Below are positions 18,403 through 27,004 of a DNA stretch of 45,083 bases, piece after piece. The notes under the pieces were generated by a model that had not been told where the DNA came from, ran no database searches, and was given only the letters and a program-made list of their open reading frames with translations. The DNA comes from Lactobacillus corticis (GTDB taxonomy: Bacteria > Bacillota > Bacilli > Lactobacillales > Lactobacillaceae): positions 1-45,083 of the forward strand of contig NZ_BMAY01000013.1 of the NCBI RefSeq assembly GCF_018327645.1. Reading direction: 5' to 3'. Both the position numbers and the translations under genes were made by a program. Numbering within the stretch: position 1 is the stretch's first letter; each line of letters opens with the position of its first letter.

Positions 18403-19575
18403 AGAATAAATTCGTTTCAGTTGGAAAATAATCCCAAAGCCAGCAAAGGCAAAGATTGCTGACAGGTAAACAATGTTGTTAACAGTAGTGAAGTGCAACA
18501 TTTGCGCTGCCAGGAATGACCCAATTGAAATACCAACATTTGAAAAGACTGGGTTTAATGATGAAGCGAGATCTAAGGCAGCAGGGGATTCCTTTGAAGC
18601 AATGTCCATCATCAATACCTGCACGGTAGCACCATAACTTGAATTGAAAATGCAGACAATAGCGATGCAAATAAATGAGACCACGGCTAAATTTTTCATA
18701 GTCAAACCAGCTATGATCAAAAAGATCCCCATTATTACGTATAAGCGTGGTAGGACCTTGACCCCGCCATTATCAGCACACCAGCCTCCGAGGTTGTTGC
18801 CGACAATCGCCATTAAGCCCAAAATCAGTAAAAGCAGGTTAAGCGAGGATACGCTAAAACCCATTTGTCCGGTAATGATTGGCCGGATATACGTGTAGAA
18901 GCTGAATTGGGCGGCACAGATTGCCATAATAAAGCTAACCGTGAGAATTACCCGTTTATCCAGCATAAAGTCTTTCACGCCGCCGGCATTTGCAGCATCT
19001 TTCTTGTGGATAGCCTGTGGAGTATTGCGCGGAACTAAAAATATCAACAAGCTAATTGTAATTGCGGCTATGATGTCCACTAGCCAGTAACTTGCGTGCC
19101 AGCCCCAGTTGGTCGAGATAAAAGTTCCCAAGGGAACCCCAGCGACCGAAGCAATATTAAAGCCCGCAAACACCCAAGCAATGGTAGCAGCCCGTTTTTC
19201 TTGTGGGACCACAAAGTTGGTCATGGTTAAAGTTAACGAACAGATGGCTCCAGCAGTAGATGCTGTAAGGATGCGCGATCCCATGAGCGATAAGTAATTG
19301 GTGGCTAAAGCCGTCCAGGTGTTACCGACAAAAAAGACTGCTAACAGCCCAAAATAAACTTGGTGTCGTTTAAATTTCGATGTTAAGATGCTGACAAGTG
19401 GAGTAGCAATTGCATAAGTCAGTGCAAAAGCTGTGATTAAAATTCCGAGGTTCGACATTGAAGTGCCGAAATCTTTGTGGATATCTGATAGCACTCCAAC
19501 GATCATGTACTCATTGCATCCCAACATAAAGGTGGTCAAGATGAAAATCAAGGACTGAATTCGATATTTTGGCAT
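18397..19575 (-). CDS. MFS transporter, DHA1-type drug or sugar efflux family
   Basis: The 392-residue protein has about 12 hydrophobic segments and a DHA1-type start (GCNEYMIVGVLSDI, about residues 20-33). This resembles the arabinose/nucleoside efflux permeases AraJ and NepI and related drug exporters. The substrate cannot be told from sequence. It lies 14 bases after the GNAT gene on the same strand, with GAAGGAAAA before the ATG, so the two probably form an operon. Such pairs often link modification and export, which is inference here. Confidence 0.8.
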   Translation of the reverse strand: MPKYRIQSLIFILTTFMLGCNEYMIVGVLSDIHKDFGTSMSNLGILITAFALTYAIATPLVSILTSKFKRHQVYFGLLAVFFVGNTWTALATNYLSLMGSRILTASTAGAICSLTLTMTNFVVPQEKRAATIAWVFAGFNIASVAGVPLGTFISTNWGWHASYWLVDIIAAITISLLIFLVPRNTPQAIHKKDAANAGGVKDFMLDKRVILTVSFIMAICAAQFSFYTYIRPIITGQMGFSVSSLNLLLLILGLMAIVGNNLGGWCADNGGVKVLPRLYVIMGIFLIIAGLTMKNLAVVSFICIAIVCIFNSSYGATVQVLMMDIASKESPAALDLASSLNPVFSNVGISIGSFLAAQMLHFTTVNNIVYLSAIFAFAGFGIIFQLKRIYSK

Positions 19576-19589
19576 GTTTTCCTTCTTTC

Positions 19590-20114
19590 CTAAAGATTTA
19601 ATTCATATGCTAAACGGTCTGGTGAATCGGGATCAGTAGCAACTAAGATATGGCCGCGCAATTTGAAGCCTTGGCTGAGTGCTGCTTGCTGCATCGGCTG
19701 ATTAACAGGTGAAGTATCTATTCGGAAATTGTGGAAACCTTCCTGCAACATCAAACTGATGATGCTGGCAAAGAAATAACTGGTCAGGTGCTGGCCGCGA
19801 TAACGGCTTTTGACTGCCAGTCGGTGAATAGTGACATAAGGATCTTGGTCGTTTTGCCAAGAGCCACCAGTGATTGCTTTATATGTTGGCTCGCCATCAG
19901 TAATGGCTGCTAAATAACCTGCAGTTTCTCCGTTGACTTTCAACAACCATCCGGCAGAATGGACAAGATCATTCTTGATAGCAGCAGTATCGGGATACCC
20001 GTTTTGCCACTGCGAGCTGCCGGATGATTTGAGAAAAGCCTTGGCGTCTTGCATAATCGCCATTATCTCAGCCAGATCTGCTTCTGCAGCTGGTTGGATA
20101 TAGATTAAACTCAT
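19590..20114 (-). CDS. GNAT-family N-acetyltransferase
   Basis: The protein is 174 residues from the ATG at 20114, chosen because AGGAGG lies 11 bases upstream; a TTG at 20147 would read through that site. The acetyl-CoA-binding loop is visible as RLAVKSRYRGQHLTSYF (about residues 90-106), a slightly divergent R-x-x-G-x-G/A motif, followed by the typical C-terminal QAALSQGFKLRG. The substrate is unknown. It is the first gene of an operon with the MFS protein. Confidence 0.8.
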   Translation of the reverse strand: MSLIYIQPAAEADLAEIMAIMQDAKAFLKSSGSSQWQNGYPDTAAIKNDLVHSAGWLLKVNGETAGYLAAITDGEPTYKAITGGSWQNDQDPYVTIHRLAVKSRYRGQHLTSYFFASIISLMLQEGFHNFRIDTSPVNQPMQQAALSQGFKLRGHILVATDPDSPDRLAYELNL

Positions 20115-20187
20115 AACACTCTCTTTCCTCCTATTTACAGTTACCAATTTATTCTAACCAAGCTTACAGAAAAAAGCTAATTGAATT

Positions 20188-20222
20188 AAAAATCCCGTTT
20201 CAAGCGAGAAACGGGATTTTTT
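20188..20222 (-). terminator. Terminator of treR-treC (works in both directions)
   Basis: ATCCCGTTTC (20192-20201) pairs perfectly with GAAACGGGAT (20208-20217) around six bases, with T and A runs on the two sides. Confidence 0.9.
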
Positions 20223-20223
20223 G

Positions 20224-21882
20224 CTATTGCAATTTAAAGGCTAAACTTTCATATGGTGCTAGTTCAAGAGCTACTCCTAATTTAGTTATTGAGCGGTCAT
20301 AATTGCTGATTAGGGTTGAACCAGCCACATTTTGCCATTCAGCTGGCAGGTCTAGTTTAGTTTTTTTACCATAAAAATTATTTACCACCAATAGGCGTTC
20401 GTTATTCAAGAAACGCTCAAAGGCAAAAACTTGGGGATGCTCTGGTGCGATTGGCTTAACGTGGCCATCGCTAACTAGGTCTTCACGCTTCCTTATAGCA
20501 ATTAACTTTTGGTAATAATTGAAAATTTCACCATGAGCTAGTTCTTTTTGAACGTTAATTTGTTTTTGGTCGGTTGGCGTCAGCCATGGCTTGTGGGTGC
20601 TAAAGCCGGCATATTCAGAATCATCCCAGTGCATGGGCGTACGGGAATTGTCGCGGGCCTTAGCATGAACAATCGCAAAAGCTTCCTGTTCAGTCTTGCC
20701 TTGGTCAAGCAATTCTTGATATGCGTTTAGGGCTTCAATATCGCAATAGTCCTTAATTGAGTGATAATCTGGATCAACCATGCCGAGTTCTTCACCCATG
20801 TAGATATAGGGAGTTCCGCGCAAAAGGTGCATCGTGGTAGCTAGCATCTCAGCGGATTTTTCCCGGTAGTGAACTGGGTCGCCGAAGCGGTTTAAGGCCC
20901 AAGGTTGATCATGGTTGTTCCAAAACAGGGCTTGCCAGCCGCCGCCTTGATCCATGCCAGTTTGCCAGTCAAACAAAAGCTGCTTTAATTTTGCAAAATC
21001 AAAGGGGATCTGGGACCATTTTTCACCATGGTCATAATCAACCTTCAGATGATGGAAGCTGAAGACCATTGATAATTCATGATTTTTCGGATTAGTGTAA
21101 CCAATCGAATTTGCAATTGAAGTCGAGGACATTTCCCCCACAGTTATGGCTTCCGGATCTTGCCCAAAACTATTGCGGTTTAACTCTTTGATGTAATCAT
21201 GAACAATTGGCGTATCGGTGTAGAGCAGTTTTTCACTGACTGGATCCTGGGAATCAACCAGCTTTTCATCTTTGCCAATAACGTTCAAAACATCAAATCT
21301 AAAACCAGTTACGCCTTTTTCATGCCAGAAATTAACAATTTTAGCAGCTTCTTGACGGACATGGGGATTATGCCAATTGAGGTCAGCTTGCTGCGGGGCA
21401 TATAAGTGGAGGTAGTAAAGACCAGTATCACCAAACTTTGCCCAAGCCGGGCCACCAAATTTGGATTGCCAATTGTTGGGCAGATTGCCATCAGCTTTAG
21501 CTGGGCGAAGGTAGAAAAAGTCCTGATAGTATTTATCTCCAGCCAGCGCCTTTTTAAACCATTCATGTTCAGTCGAGCAGTGATTTAACACCATATCGAG
21601 CATGATGCCAATGTGATGGGCTTTTAATTTGGCTGCCAGTTCCTCAAAGTCCGCCATCGTACCGAACCGCGGATCAATTTGGTAATAGTCGGCGATATCA
21701 TAGCCGTTGTCTTTTTGCGGTGAAACAAAAAATGGATTGAACCAAATAAAATCAACGTTAAGTTTAGCTAGATAATCGATTTTAGCAATGATGCCCTGTA
21801 AATCTCCAACTCCATCGTTATTGGCATCATAAAAAGATTTGGGATAGATTTGGTAAATAACTTTCTTTCCTAAATTTGTCAT
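20224..21882 (-). CDS. treC: Trehalose-6-phosphate hydrolase (GH13)
   Basis: The 552-residue enzyme splits trehalose 6-phosphate into glucose and glucose 6-phosphate in the cytoplasm. GH13 motifs: DMVLNH (96-101), nucleophile Asp197 in GFRFDVLN, acid/base Glu250 in ITVGEM, and Asp325 in WNNHDQPW. The start is ATG 21882 after AGAGGT; the frame is open ten residues further up, without support. Oligo-1,6-glucosidase is a close relative, but linkage with the treR-like regulator and a PTS gene favours TreC. It lies 10 bases after treR. Confidence 0.92.
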   Translation of the reverse strand: MTNLGKKVIYQIYPKSFYDANNDGVGDLQGIIAKIDYLAKLNVDFIWFNPFFVSPQKDNGYDIADYYQIDPRFGTMADFEELAAKLKAHHIGIMLDMVLNHCSTEHEWFKKALAGDKYYQDFFYLRPAKADGNLPNNWQSKFGGPAWAKFGDTGLYYLHLYAPQQADLNWHNPHVRQEAAKIVNFWHEKGVTGFRFDVLNVIGKDEKLVDSQDPVSEKLLYTDTPIVHDYIKELNRNSFGQDPEAITVGEMSSTSIANSIGYTNPKNHELSMVFSFHHLKVDYDHGEKWSQIPFDFAKLKQLLFDWQTGMDQGGGWQALFWNNHDQPWALNRFGDPVHYREKSAEMLATTMHLLRGTPYIYMGEELGMVDPDYHSIKDYCDIEALNAYQELLDQGKTEQEAFAIVHAKARDNSRTPMHWDDSEYAGFSTHKPWLTPTDQKQINVQKELAHGEIFNYYQKLIAIRKREDLVSDGHVKPIAPEHPQVFAFERFLNNERLLVVNNFYGKKTKLDLPAEWQNVAGSTLISNYDRSITKLGVALELAPYESLAFKLQ

Positions 21883-21892
21883 CGTAATACCT

Positions 21893-22594
21893 CTATAGTT
21901 TCTGTCTGCGGGCAAAATCTGAAAATTCGAATTTATCTGGTCGGTGATAAGAGGTGGTTAACTGAAATAGCCGCGTGTCCTGCAAATAAACCATGCTGCG
22001 AACAACCGCAACGCTAGCAACTTGCAACAGTTTAGCCACATGTTGGGGAGCTTTTTCAAAAGTAACCAATTTAGTGGCATATGAAATGTCTAACCCCAAG
22101 TCATCTTCAAAGTAGCGATAAAGTGAGTTGGCTGCTTCACCCAGCGGAATTTCGGGCACGACTGATTTTAAAATGAAATCTTCATCGACCACATCAGGCT
22201 CGCCATTAATAATCCGCAAGCGCCGAATAAAGGTGGCTGGCTCGCTTGTCAGTTCTGCTGTCATAAAGTACTCCGGCGAGGGGCGTTCTTCCAAAACTAA
22301 AACTTTGGTTTCCGCATTCAAACCTTGTGAAGCGTTAAGTTCCTTAAAACTAGTCAAGCCGGAAATCGGAAATTTATAGCGATCAAGATTAAGTACCACT
22401 GATCCCCGTCCACGGACTTTTTGAATCAGTCCCAAATCGACCAGATGCCGTAAAGCCTTGCGGACGGTCTCGCGGGAGGTGCCATACAGCTCGGTTAATT
22501 GGACTTCGCCTGGTAAAAGGTCACCCGGCCGATATTGCCCGGATTTTATTTTTGCTAATAAATCTTTCGCGATTAAACGCTGCTTGCTTTCCAT
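21893..22594 (-). CDS. treR: Trehalose operon repressor, GntR family
   Basis: The 233-residue regulator has an N-terminal winged helix (about residues 1-70, with LTELYGTSRETVRKALRHL) and a C-terminal UTRA ligand-binding domain (about 90-230), the HutC-type GntR layout. In TreR proteins the ligand is trehalose 6-phosphate. Two TGTCTAGAC-type sites lie upstream, one in its own promoter and one in the treB promoter, so it probably controls both. AAAGGG precedes the ATG by seven bases. Confidence 0.9.
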   Translation of the reverse strand: MESKQRLIAKDLLAKIKSGQYRPGDLLPGEVQLTELYGTSRETVRKALRHLVDLGLIQKVRGRGSVVLNLDRYKFPISGLTSFKELNASQGLNAETKVLVLEERPSPEYFMTAELTSEPATFIRRLRIINGEPDVVDEDFILKSVVPEIPLGEAANSLYRYFEDDLGLDISYATKLVTFEKAPQHVAKLLQVASVAVVRSMVYLQDTRLFQLTTSYHRPDKFEFSDFARRQKL

Positions 22595-22621
22595 GATTTA
22601 ACCCTTTCTATATTTGCCTTT

Positions 22622-22651
22622 ATTATAATCATGTCTAGACTTTAAAAACAA
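22622..22651 (-). promoter_or_regulatory. Promoter of treR-treC, with operator in its spacer
   Basis: On the minus strand TTGTTT (22646-22651) and TATAAT (22622-22627) are 18 bases apart. The operator CATGTCTAGAC (22630-22640) lies within the spacer, so the repressor would block RNA polymerase here and treR would be autoregulated. Confidence 0.75.
22630..22640. promoter_or_regulatory. TreR operator 1
   Basis: CATGTCTAGAC shares its 11 bases exactly with operator 2, 76 bases away. The palindromic core is GTCTAGAC. Confidence 0.75.
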
Positions 22652-22699
22652 GAAAAATGCGGTTATAAATAGTTTAAGAATAGACTTTTAATAAAATTA

Positions 22700-22729
22700 T
22701 TGACACATGTCTAGACAAGATAGTATACT
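22700..22729 (+). promoter_or_regulatory. Promoter of treB, with operator in its spacer
   Basis: A perfect TTGACA (22700-22705) and TATACT (22724-22729) are 18 bases apart. The operator fills most of the spacer. The transcript would start near 22736. Confidence 0.85.
22706..22717. promoter_or_regulatory. TreR operator 2
   Basis: CATGTCTAGACA contains the perfect ten-base palindrome TGTCTAGACA (22708-22717). It matches the general shape of GntR/HutC-type operators. Confidence 0.8.
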
Positions 22730-22743
22730 TAGTTCAGAAATTG

Positions 22744-22757
22744 ATAAAACGCTTACA
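22744..22757 (+). promoter_or_regulatory. Possible cre site (CcpA) before treB
   Basis: ATAAAACGCTTACA fits the CcpA-site consensus TGNAANCGNWNNCA at all fixed positions except the first two. It lies just after the expected transcription start of treB, where bound CcpA would block transcription when glucose is present. Confidence 0.5.
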
Positions 22758-22770
22758 GAGGGAAACGATT

Positions 22771-24684
22771 ATGACTAATAAAATTTCAATTTACGCACCG
22801 GTATCTGGTGACGTAATCGCTTTAAGCAAAGTAAAGGATGACGTTTTCTCATCAGGAATGATGGGCGAAGGCTTTGGCGTTGAGCCGAGCGGTGAAGAAA
22901 TCAAAGCGCCTGTTTCAGGTACCATCACGATGATAGCTGAATCTAAGCATGCCTTGGGAATTAAAACCGCCGATGGCCTAGAAGTTTTGGTGCACATGGG
23001 ACTAGACACGGTTCAGCTGCATGGCGAACCGTTTGATATTTTGGTTGAAGAAAATGCTCAAGTTGAAGCTGGACAAGCAATTGCCAAGATGAGCATTGAA
23101 AGCATTAAGATGGCAAACTTGCCAACCACGGTTTTGACGGTGATTACCAACTCCCAAGATATGCTGACCGGTTTTGATTTTGAAGAAGGTACGGTAAATG
23201 GTGGGGATGCAGTTGGTACGGCTTATGTCAAAGAGCAAACCGCTGCCAAAACTAAATTGAGCTATGATGAATTGGCTGATGTGATTATTAAAAATGTCGG
23301 CGGCGAGGAAAACATCAAGGGTTTGATCCACTGTATCACGCGCTTGCGCTTCTACTTAAAAGATGAAGCTAAAGCTAACGATGATGTGTTAAAGAATACC
23401 AAGGGCGTTATCGACATTTTACACGCAGGTGGCCAATATCAAGTTGTGATTGGCAACGAGGTTGTTGACGTCTACGATGCAGTAATGAAAAAACTGCCCA
23501 AGCTGCAAGATTCAGATATGGATACGACGCCAGTTGACCAATCAGGCAACGCTTTTCAACGGGGCTTCAACAATTTGATCGGCATCATTACTGGTTCGAT
23601 GAGTCCGGTAGTTGGGGTAATTGCCGCTTCAGGTATTATCAAAGGGATCTTGGCTTTACTGACTTTGCCACAATTAGGCAGTCTCTTAAGTACCACTAGT
23701 ACTTTATATATCACGGTTAGCGCAATGGCCGATGCATCCTTCTACTTCTTGCCGGTTTTGGTTGGTTACTCTGCTGCCAAAAGATTAGGCGGAGATCCAA
23801 TTGTCGCTGCCGTGATCGGGGCTTTCTTGACTTATCCGCAAATTGTCGCTTGGGGTGGCAAGTACCACACGATGTTTGCGATTGGCGGCTTTAAGTTCCA
23901 ATTCTTGAACTACACTTATTCAATTTTCCCAATGATCTTGGCTGCTTGGATGGCTAAGAAATTAGGGGACTGGCTAAAGAAAGTTTTGCCATCTTACTTG
24001 CAGATGATCTTCAACCCAATGATTACGATTTTGGTAGTTTCAACCATTACCATTGTAATTACTGGCCCGGTAATTCAAGGCTTGGCAAACGGCATTGCTG
24101 ACGTAATCAACATGCTGGTTAAGAGCTCAGGCTGGATTGGCGGTTTGATCATTGGTGCCTTTTACCAAGTGCTGGTTATTTTCGGCCTACACTGGGGTGT
24201 TGTTCCACTGGTTGCACAACAAATTGCCGGTTCAGGACAAAGTGCTCTAAATGCGATTATCTCAGTTACGATGGTTTCTCAAGGGGCAGCCGTTTTGGCA
24301 GTTGCCATTAAGTCAAAGAAGAGCGACATGAAATCACTTGGTTTTGCTGCCATGATTTCAGCTTTCTGCGGCGTTACTGAACCAGCTATTTATGGGATTA
24401 ACTTGCGTTACCGGAAGGTCTTTGTATCTGGCTTAATCGGCTCCGGCGTTGGTGGTTTCATTACCGGTTTAATGCATGGTACGATGTATGGCTTTACTGG
24501 ATCTTTGATTGGTTTCTCCTCATTCTTCAATCCAAAGAACCCAGCTGACTTAACTAGTTTCTATGCTTTCTTGCTTTCAAGCGTCGTCGCAATCACCGTT
24601 TCATTTATCGTAACCTGGGTATGGGGCTACAACGATGAAATGGAGATGGGTAAGAAAGTTACTAAAAAGGCAACTCCAAAGTAG
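22771..24684 (+). CDS. treB: Trehalose-specific PTS enzyme IIABC
   Basis: The 637-residue protein imports trehalose and phosphorylates it. Domain order is EIIA (about 1-150; His60 and the phosphorylated His75 in VLVHMGLDTV), EIIB (about 162-245; phosphocysteine Cys188 in HCITRLRF) and EIIC (about 255-630, roughly ten membrane segments). Having EIIA at the N-terminus is unlike many sucrose/beta-glucoside enzymes, which have it last. ATG 22771 was chosen after AGAGGG; a TTG at 22741 lies in the leader. Substrate assignment rests on treC and treR. Confidence 0.88.
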   Translation: MTNKISIYAPVSGDVIALSKVKDDVFSSGMMGEGFGVEPSGEEIKAPVSGTITMIAESKHALGIKTADGLEVLVHMGLDTVQLHGEPFDILVEENAQVEAGQAIAKMSIESIKMANLPTTVLTVITNSQDMLTGFDFEEGTVNGGDAVGTAYVKEQTAAKTKLSYDELADVIIKNVGGEENIKGLIHCITRLRFYLKDEAKANDDVLKNTKGVIDILHAGGQYQVVIGNEVVDVYDAVMKKLPKLQDSDMDTTPVDQSGNAFQRGFNNLIGIITGSMSPVVGVIAASGIIKGILALLTLPQLGSLLSTTSTLYITVSAMADASFYFLPVLVGYSAAKRLGGDPIVAAVIGAFLTYPQIVAWGGKYHTMFAIGGFKFQFLNYTYSIFPMILAAWMAKKLGDWLKKVLPSYLQMIFNPMITILVVSTITIVITGPVIQGLANGIADVINMLVKSSGWIGGLIIGAFYQVLVIFGLHWGVVPLVAQQIAGSGQSALNAIISVTMVSQGAAVLAVAIKSKKSDMKSLGFAAMISAFCGVTEPAIYGINLRYRKVFVSGLIGSGVGGFITGLMHGTMYGFTGSLIGFSSFFNPKNPADLTSFYAFLLSSVVAITVSFIVTWVWGYNDEMEMGKKVTKKATPK

Positions 24685-24692
24685 TGCAGAAT

Positions 24693-24720
24693 AAAATGAC
24701 TCTTTTAAGAGTCATTTTTT
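24693..24720 (+). terminator. Terminator of treB
   Basis: AAAATGACTCTT (24693-24704) pairs with AAGAGTCATTTT (24707-24718), and the run of T closes the hairpin side. Confidence 0.85.
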
Positions 24721-24734
24721 ATTTCCTGGGAAAT

Positions 24735-24767
24735 AAAAAAGATCCAGAAGTCTTCAACTTCTAGATC
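24735..24767 (-). terminator. Terminator of the DJ-1/PfpI gene
   Basis: An 11-base stem, GATCCAGAAGT (24741-24751) with ACTTCTAGATC (24757-24767), has one mismatch. On the minus strand it is followed by a T run (A run 24735-24740). Confidence 0.8.
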
Positions 24768-24781
24768 CTTAAATCATGCTT

Positions 24782-25357
24782 TTAACTATTCTGCGGCTTA
24801 AATTGCTTGTAAAGCATCCCTTCTTGTAACTGGTCAGTGTCAATTCCTAGTGCTTCTGCCAAGGCATAACTAAATGCTAAAGCAGTGGCCGGGCCACGAC
24901 TGGTTACAATCTTTTGCTTCTTATCAGTTACCGTGATTGCCTCAGAGAATTTGGCTTCTGGGGCTTCGGCTAAGATTTCTTTTTCAAAACCAGGGTAGCA
25001 GGTAAATTCCGCCTGATTCAGCAAGCCGTACTTGCCAAGGGCAATCGGAGCAGCACACATTGCCGCACACCACTTGCCAGCCGCATGGCGTTGATTCATG
25101 AGCTTGTTCAATTTTACGGAATCACGCAGATGGATAGCCCCTGGTTTGCCACCAGGGAAGGAAACCATATCGTAATCCAAAAGTGACTCGTCGACTAATT
25201 TGTCGCAAATGATTTTAATGTTATGATCGCCGTTAACTTCTAATTTGTTTAACCCAACCATGTCGCATTCCACGCCTAAGCGCCGAAAAACATCGACCTG
25301 GCTTAAACCTTCAATTTCTTCACAGCCGTCTGCAAAGACAACAGCAGCTCTGGTCAT
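24782..25357 (-). CDS. DJ-1/PfpI-family protein
   Basis: The 191-residue protein has the family nucleophile Cys101 in AAMCAAP and the partner glutamate Glu16 in CEEIEG, plus FPGGKPGA and SRGPATALAFSYALAEAL. These match the DJ-1/YajL group of oxidative-stress and glyoxalase/deglycase-like proteins; the exact activity in bacteria is debated. The start is ATG 25357, with AAGGAT seven bases upstream; the TTG before it is less likely. It diverges from the TauE gene across a 98-base gap. Confidence 0.88.
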   Translation of the reverse strand: MTRAAVVFADGCEEIEGLSQVDVFRRLGVECDMVGLNKLEVNGDHNIKIICDKLVDESLLDYDMVSFPGGKPGAIHLRDSVKLNKLMNQRHAAGKWCAAMCAAPIALGKYGLLNQAEFTCYPGFEKEILAEAPEAKFSEAITVTDKKQKIVTSRGPATALAFSYALAEALGIDTDQLQEGMLYKQFKPQNS

Positions 25358-25386
25358 CAAATCATCCTTTCTTTATCAAATGTCTA

Positions 25387-25396
25387 ACAATATTGT
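25387..25396. repeat. Ten-base palindrome between DJ-1 and TauE genes
   Basis: ACAATATTGT is perfectly palindromic and lies between the two divergent genes, where a shared regulator could bind. It is short enough to be chance. Confidence 0.3.
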
Positions 25397-25455
25397 ACGC
25401 ATTTTTTCCGTGGAAGGGTAGAATTTAGGTAGTGACAATTTTGGAGGTCATTATC

Positions 25456-26211
25456 TTGGAATTTGGAATTTTTATATTTTTGATCTTTGCCGGGATCGTC
25501 GCCGGCATTGTTTCGGTGGTGTCTAGCATGGCATCCCTGGTTTCTTACCCCGCCTTGCTGATGGTTGGCGTCAGTCCCGTGTATGCCAATATGACTAATA
25601 CGGCAGCCTTGATTTTTACCGGTGGCGGAGCCGCTTTATCATCGCTCAAAGAAATTAAAGCAACTTGGCGTAAATATCTGTGGATTTTAGGGCTGGCAAT
25701 GGCTGGAGCATTATGCGGCAGTCTTTTGTTAACGGCCTTTCCAGGCAAGGTGTTCGAAAAATTAGTGCCCTTTTTTGTACTTTTATCAGCCTTATTGTTC
25801 TTGCTTAGCAATGACAAAAATGCCTATAAACGCGAACAGCTGACCGGCGTTAAGAAATTAGCGGCTTATTTTGGAATTTTTCTTTCAGGTCTTTACACTG
25901 GTTATTTTGGCGCAGCAGCCGGCGTTTTGCTGTTGTTTGTCTTAACCAAAGTAACGGATGACGATTTTATCGTCCAAAACGCTTTTAAAAATGTGATTGG
26001 CTCTTTAGGAAACCTAATTGCGCTCCTCGTCTTTGTCTTTACGTCAAAAGTTTACTGGAATCGCGCTATTCCTTTAGCTATTGGTTTATTTATCGGTGGC
26101 TATCTAGGGCAAAAACTAATTCACTATTTACCAATTAAAGCGGTTAAGTGGATCACTTTTGTTTTTGCCATCTTCTTAGCTCTTTATCTAGGATATCAAG
26201 CTTACATGTAG
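25456..26211 (+). CDS. TauE/SafE-family membrane permease
   Basis: The 251-residue protein is hydrophobic nearly throughout, with about eight membrane segments in two similar halves (GIVAGIVSVVSSMASLVSYP and GLYTGYFGAAAGVLLLFVL), typical of the TauE/SafE (YfcA) family of anion or sulfonate exporters. The substrate is unknown. TTG 25456 was chosen because GGAGG lies eight bases before it; the frame is open to GTG 25432, which would place that site inside the gene. Confidence 0.85.
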   Translation: MEFGIFIFLIFAGIVAGIVSVVSSMASLVSYPALLMVGVSPVYANMTNTAALIFTGGGAALSSLKEIKATWRKYLWILGLAMAGALCGSLLLTAFPGKVFEKLVPFFVLLSALLFLLSNDKNAYKREQLTGVKKLAAYFGIFLSGLYTGYFGAAAGVLLLFVLTKVTDDDFIVQNAFKNVIGSLGNLIALLVFVFTSKVYWNRAIPLAIGLFIGGYLGQKLIHYLPIKAVKWITFVFAIFLALYLGYQAYM

Positions 26212-26250
26212 TAAAATTAATTGCAAGTTTTTATGAATGGAGGAATGCTT

Positions 26251-26937
26251 TTGACAACAGAAGTTTATTTGGTACGACACGGTGAAACGATGTTTAATCA
26301 ATTGAACAAGGTTCAGGGCTGGTGCGATTCGCCACTCACCGTGAAAGGCATTAATGATTTAAAACGCACTGCCAATGCCTTGTCACAGGTTCATTTTGAT
26401 AATATGTATTCCTCTGACTTAAAAAGAGCGATTGATACGGTCCACTTGATGAAAAATTACAATCAAGTTTCGACAATTGGCAAAATTCGCAAGCTGCCTG
26501 AATTCAGAGAGGTCTTTTTTGGCTCATTTGAAGGGGATGACATTGACCAAACCTGGCAAGCAGTAGCTAATGCAGCCGGGCTTGCTCCTACAAACAATGT
26601 GGTCAAAATTATCAATCAAGTTGGCATTTATAAGTTTCGCGAGGCCACTAAAAAGGCTGACCCGCGTCATTTAGCAGAGAACAAGGAAGAACTCGACCAG
26701 CGGATGGAACGGGCAATTGCGGTTTTGCACCAACTAACTCTGGATGAACGGCGGGTGCTCTTGGTTAGTCATGGTGATTTCATTAAGACGCTTGGAATTA
26801 AGTACTGGAATGAAAGCGACGGCATTCACGATATTCCTTTCCCAGATAATGGGAGTATTTCCCGGGGCATAATTCACTCGGACGGCAGCTTTGAAATTGT
26901 CGACTACAATATGAACGCTGCTGAAATCGTAATTTAG
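26251..26937 (+). CDS. Histidine phosphatase (phosphoglycerate mutase fold)
   Basis: The 228-residue protein has the catalytic VRHGET (about residues 8-13) and the second histidine in LLVSHGDF, with the arginine of DLKRAIDT and an EVFFGSFEG segment. It belongs to the cofactor-dependent mutase-like phosphatase superfamily, as GpmB-type proteins do; a specific substrate cannot be read from the sequence. TTG 26251 follows GGAGG by seven bases. A terminator follows. Confidence 0.85.
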   Translation: MTTEVYLVRHGETMFNQLNKVQGWCDSPLTVKGINDLKRTANALSQVHFDNMYSSDLKRAIDTVHLMKNYNQVSTIGKIRKLPEFREVFFGSFEGDDIDQTWQAVANAAGLAPTNNVVKIINQVGIYKFREATKKADPRHLAENKEELDQRMERAIAVLHQLTLDERRVLLVSHGDFIKTLGIKYWNESDGIHDIPFPDNGSISRGIIHSDGSFEIVDYNMNAAEIVI

Positions 26938-26948
26938 CTCAAAATAAT

Positions 26949-26973
26949 GAGGCTTTTTTTAGCCTCTTTTTTT
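26949..26973 (+). terminator. Terminator after the first histidine phosphatase
   Basis: GAGGCT (26949-26954) pairs with AGCCTC (26961-26966), followed by seven T. Confidence 0.85.
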
Positions 26974-27004
26974 GCTACACTGTTAAATAGAGAGGAGAGT
27001 TGCG

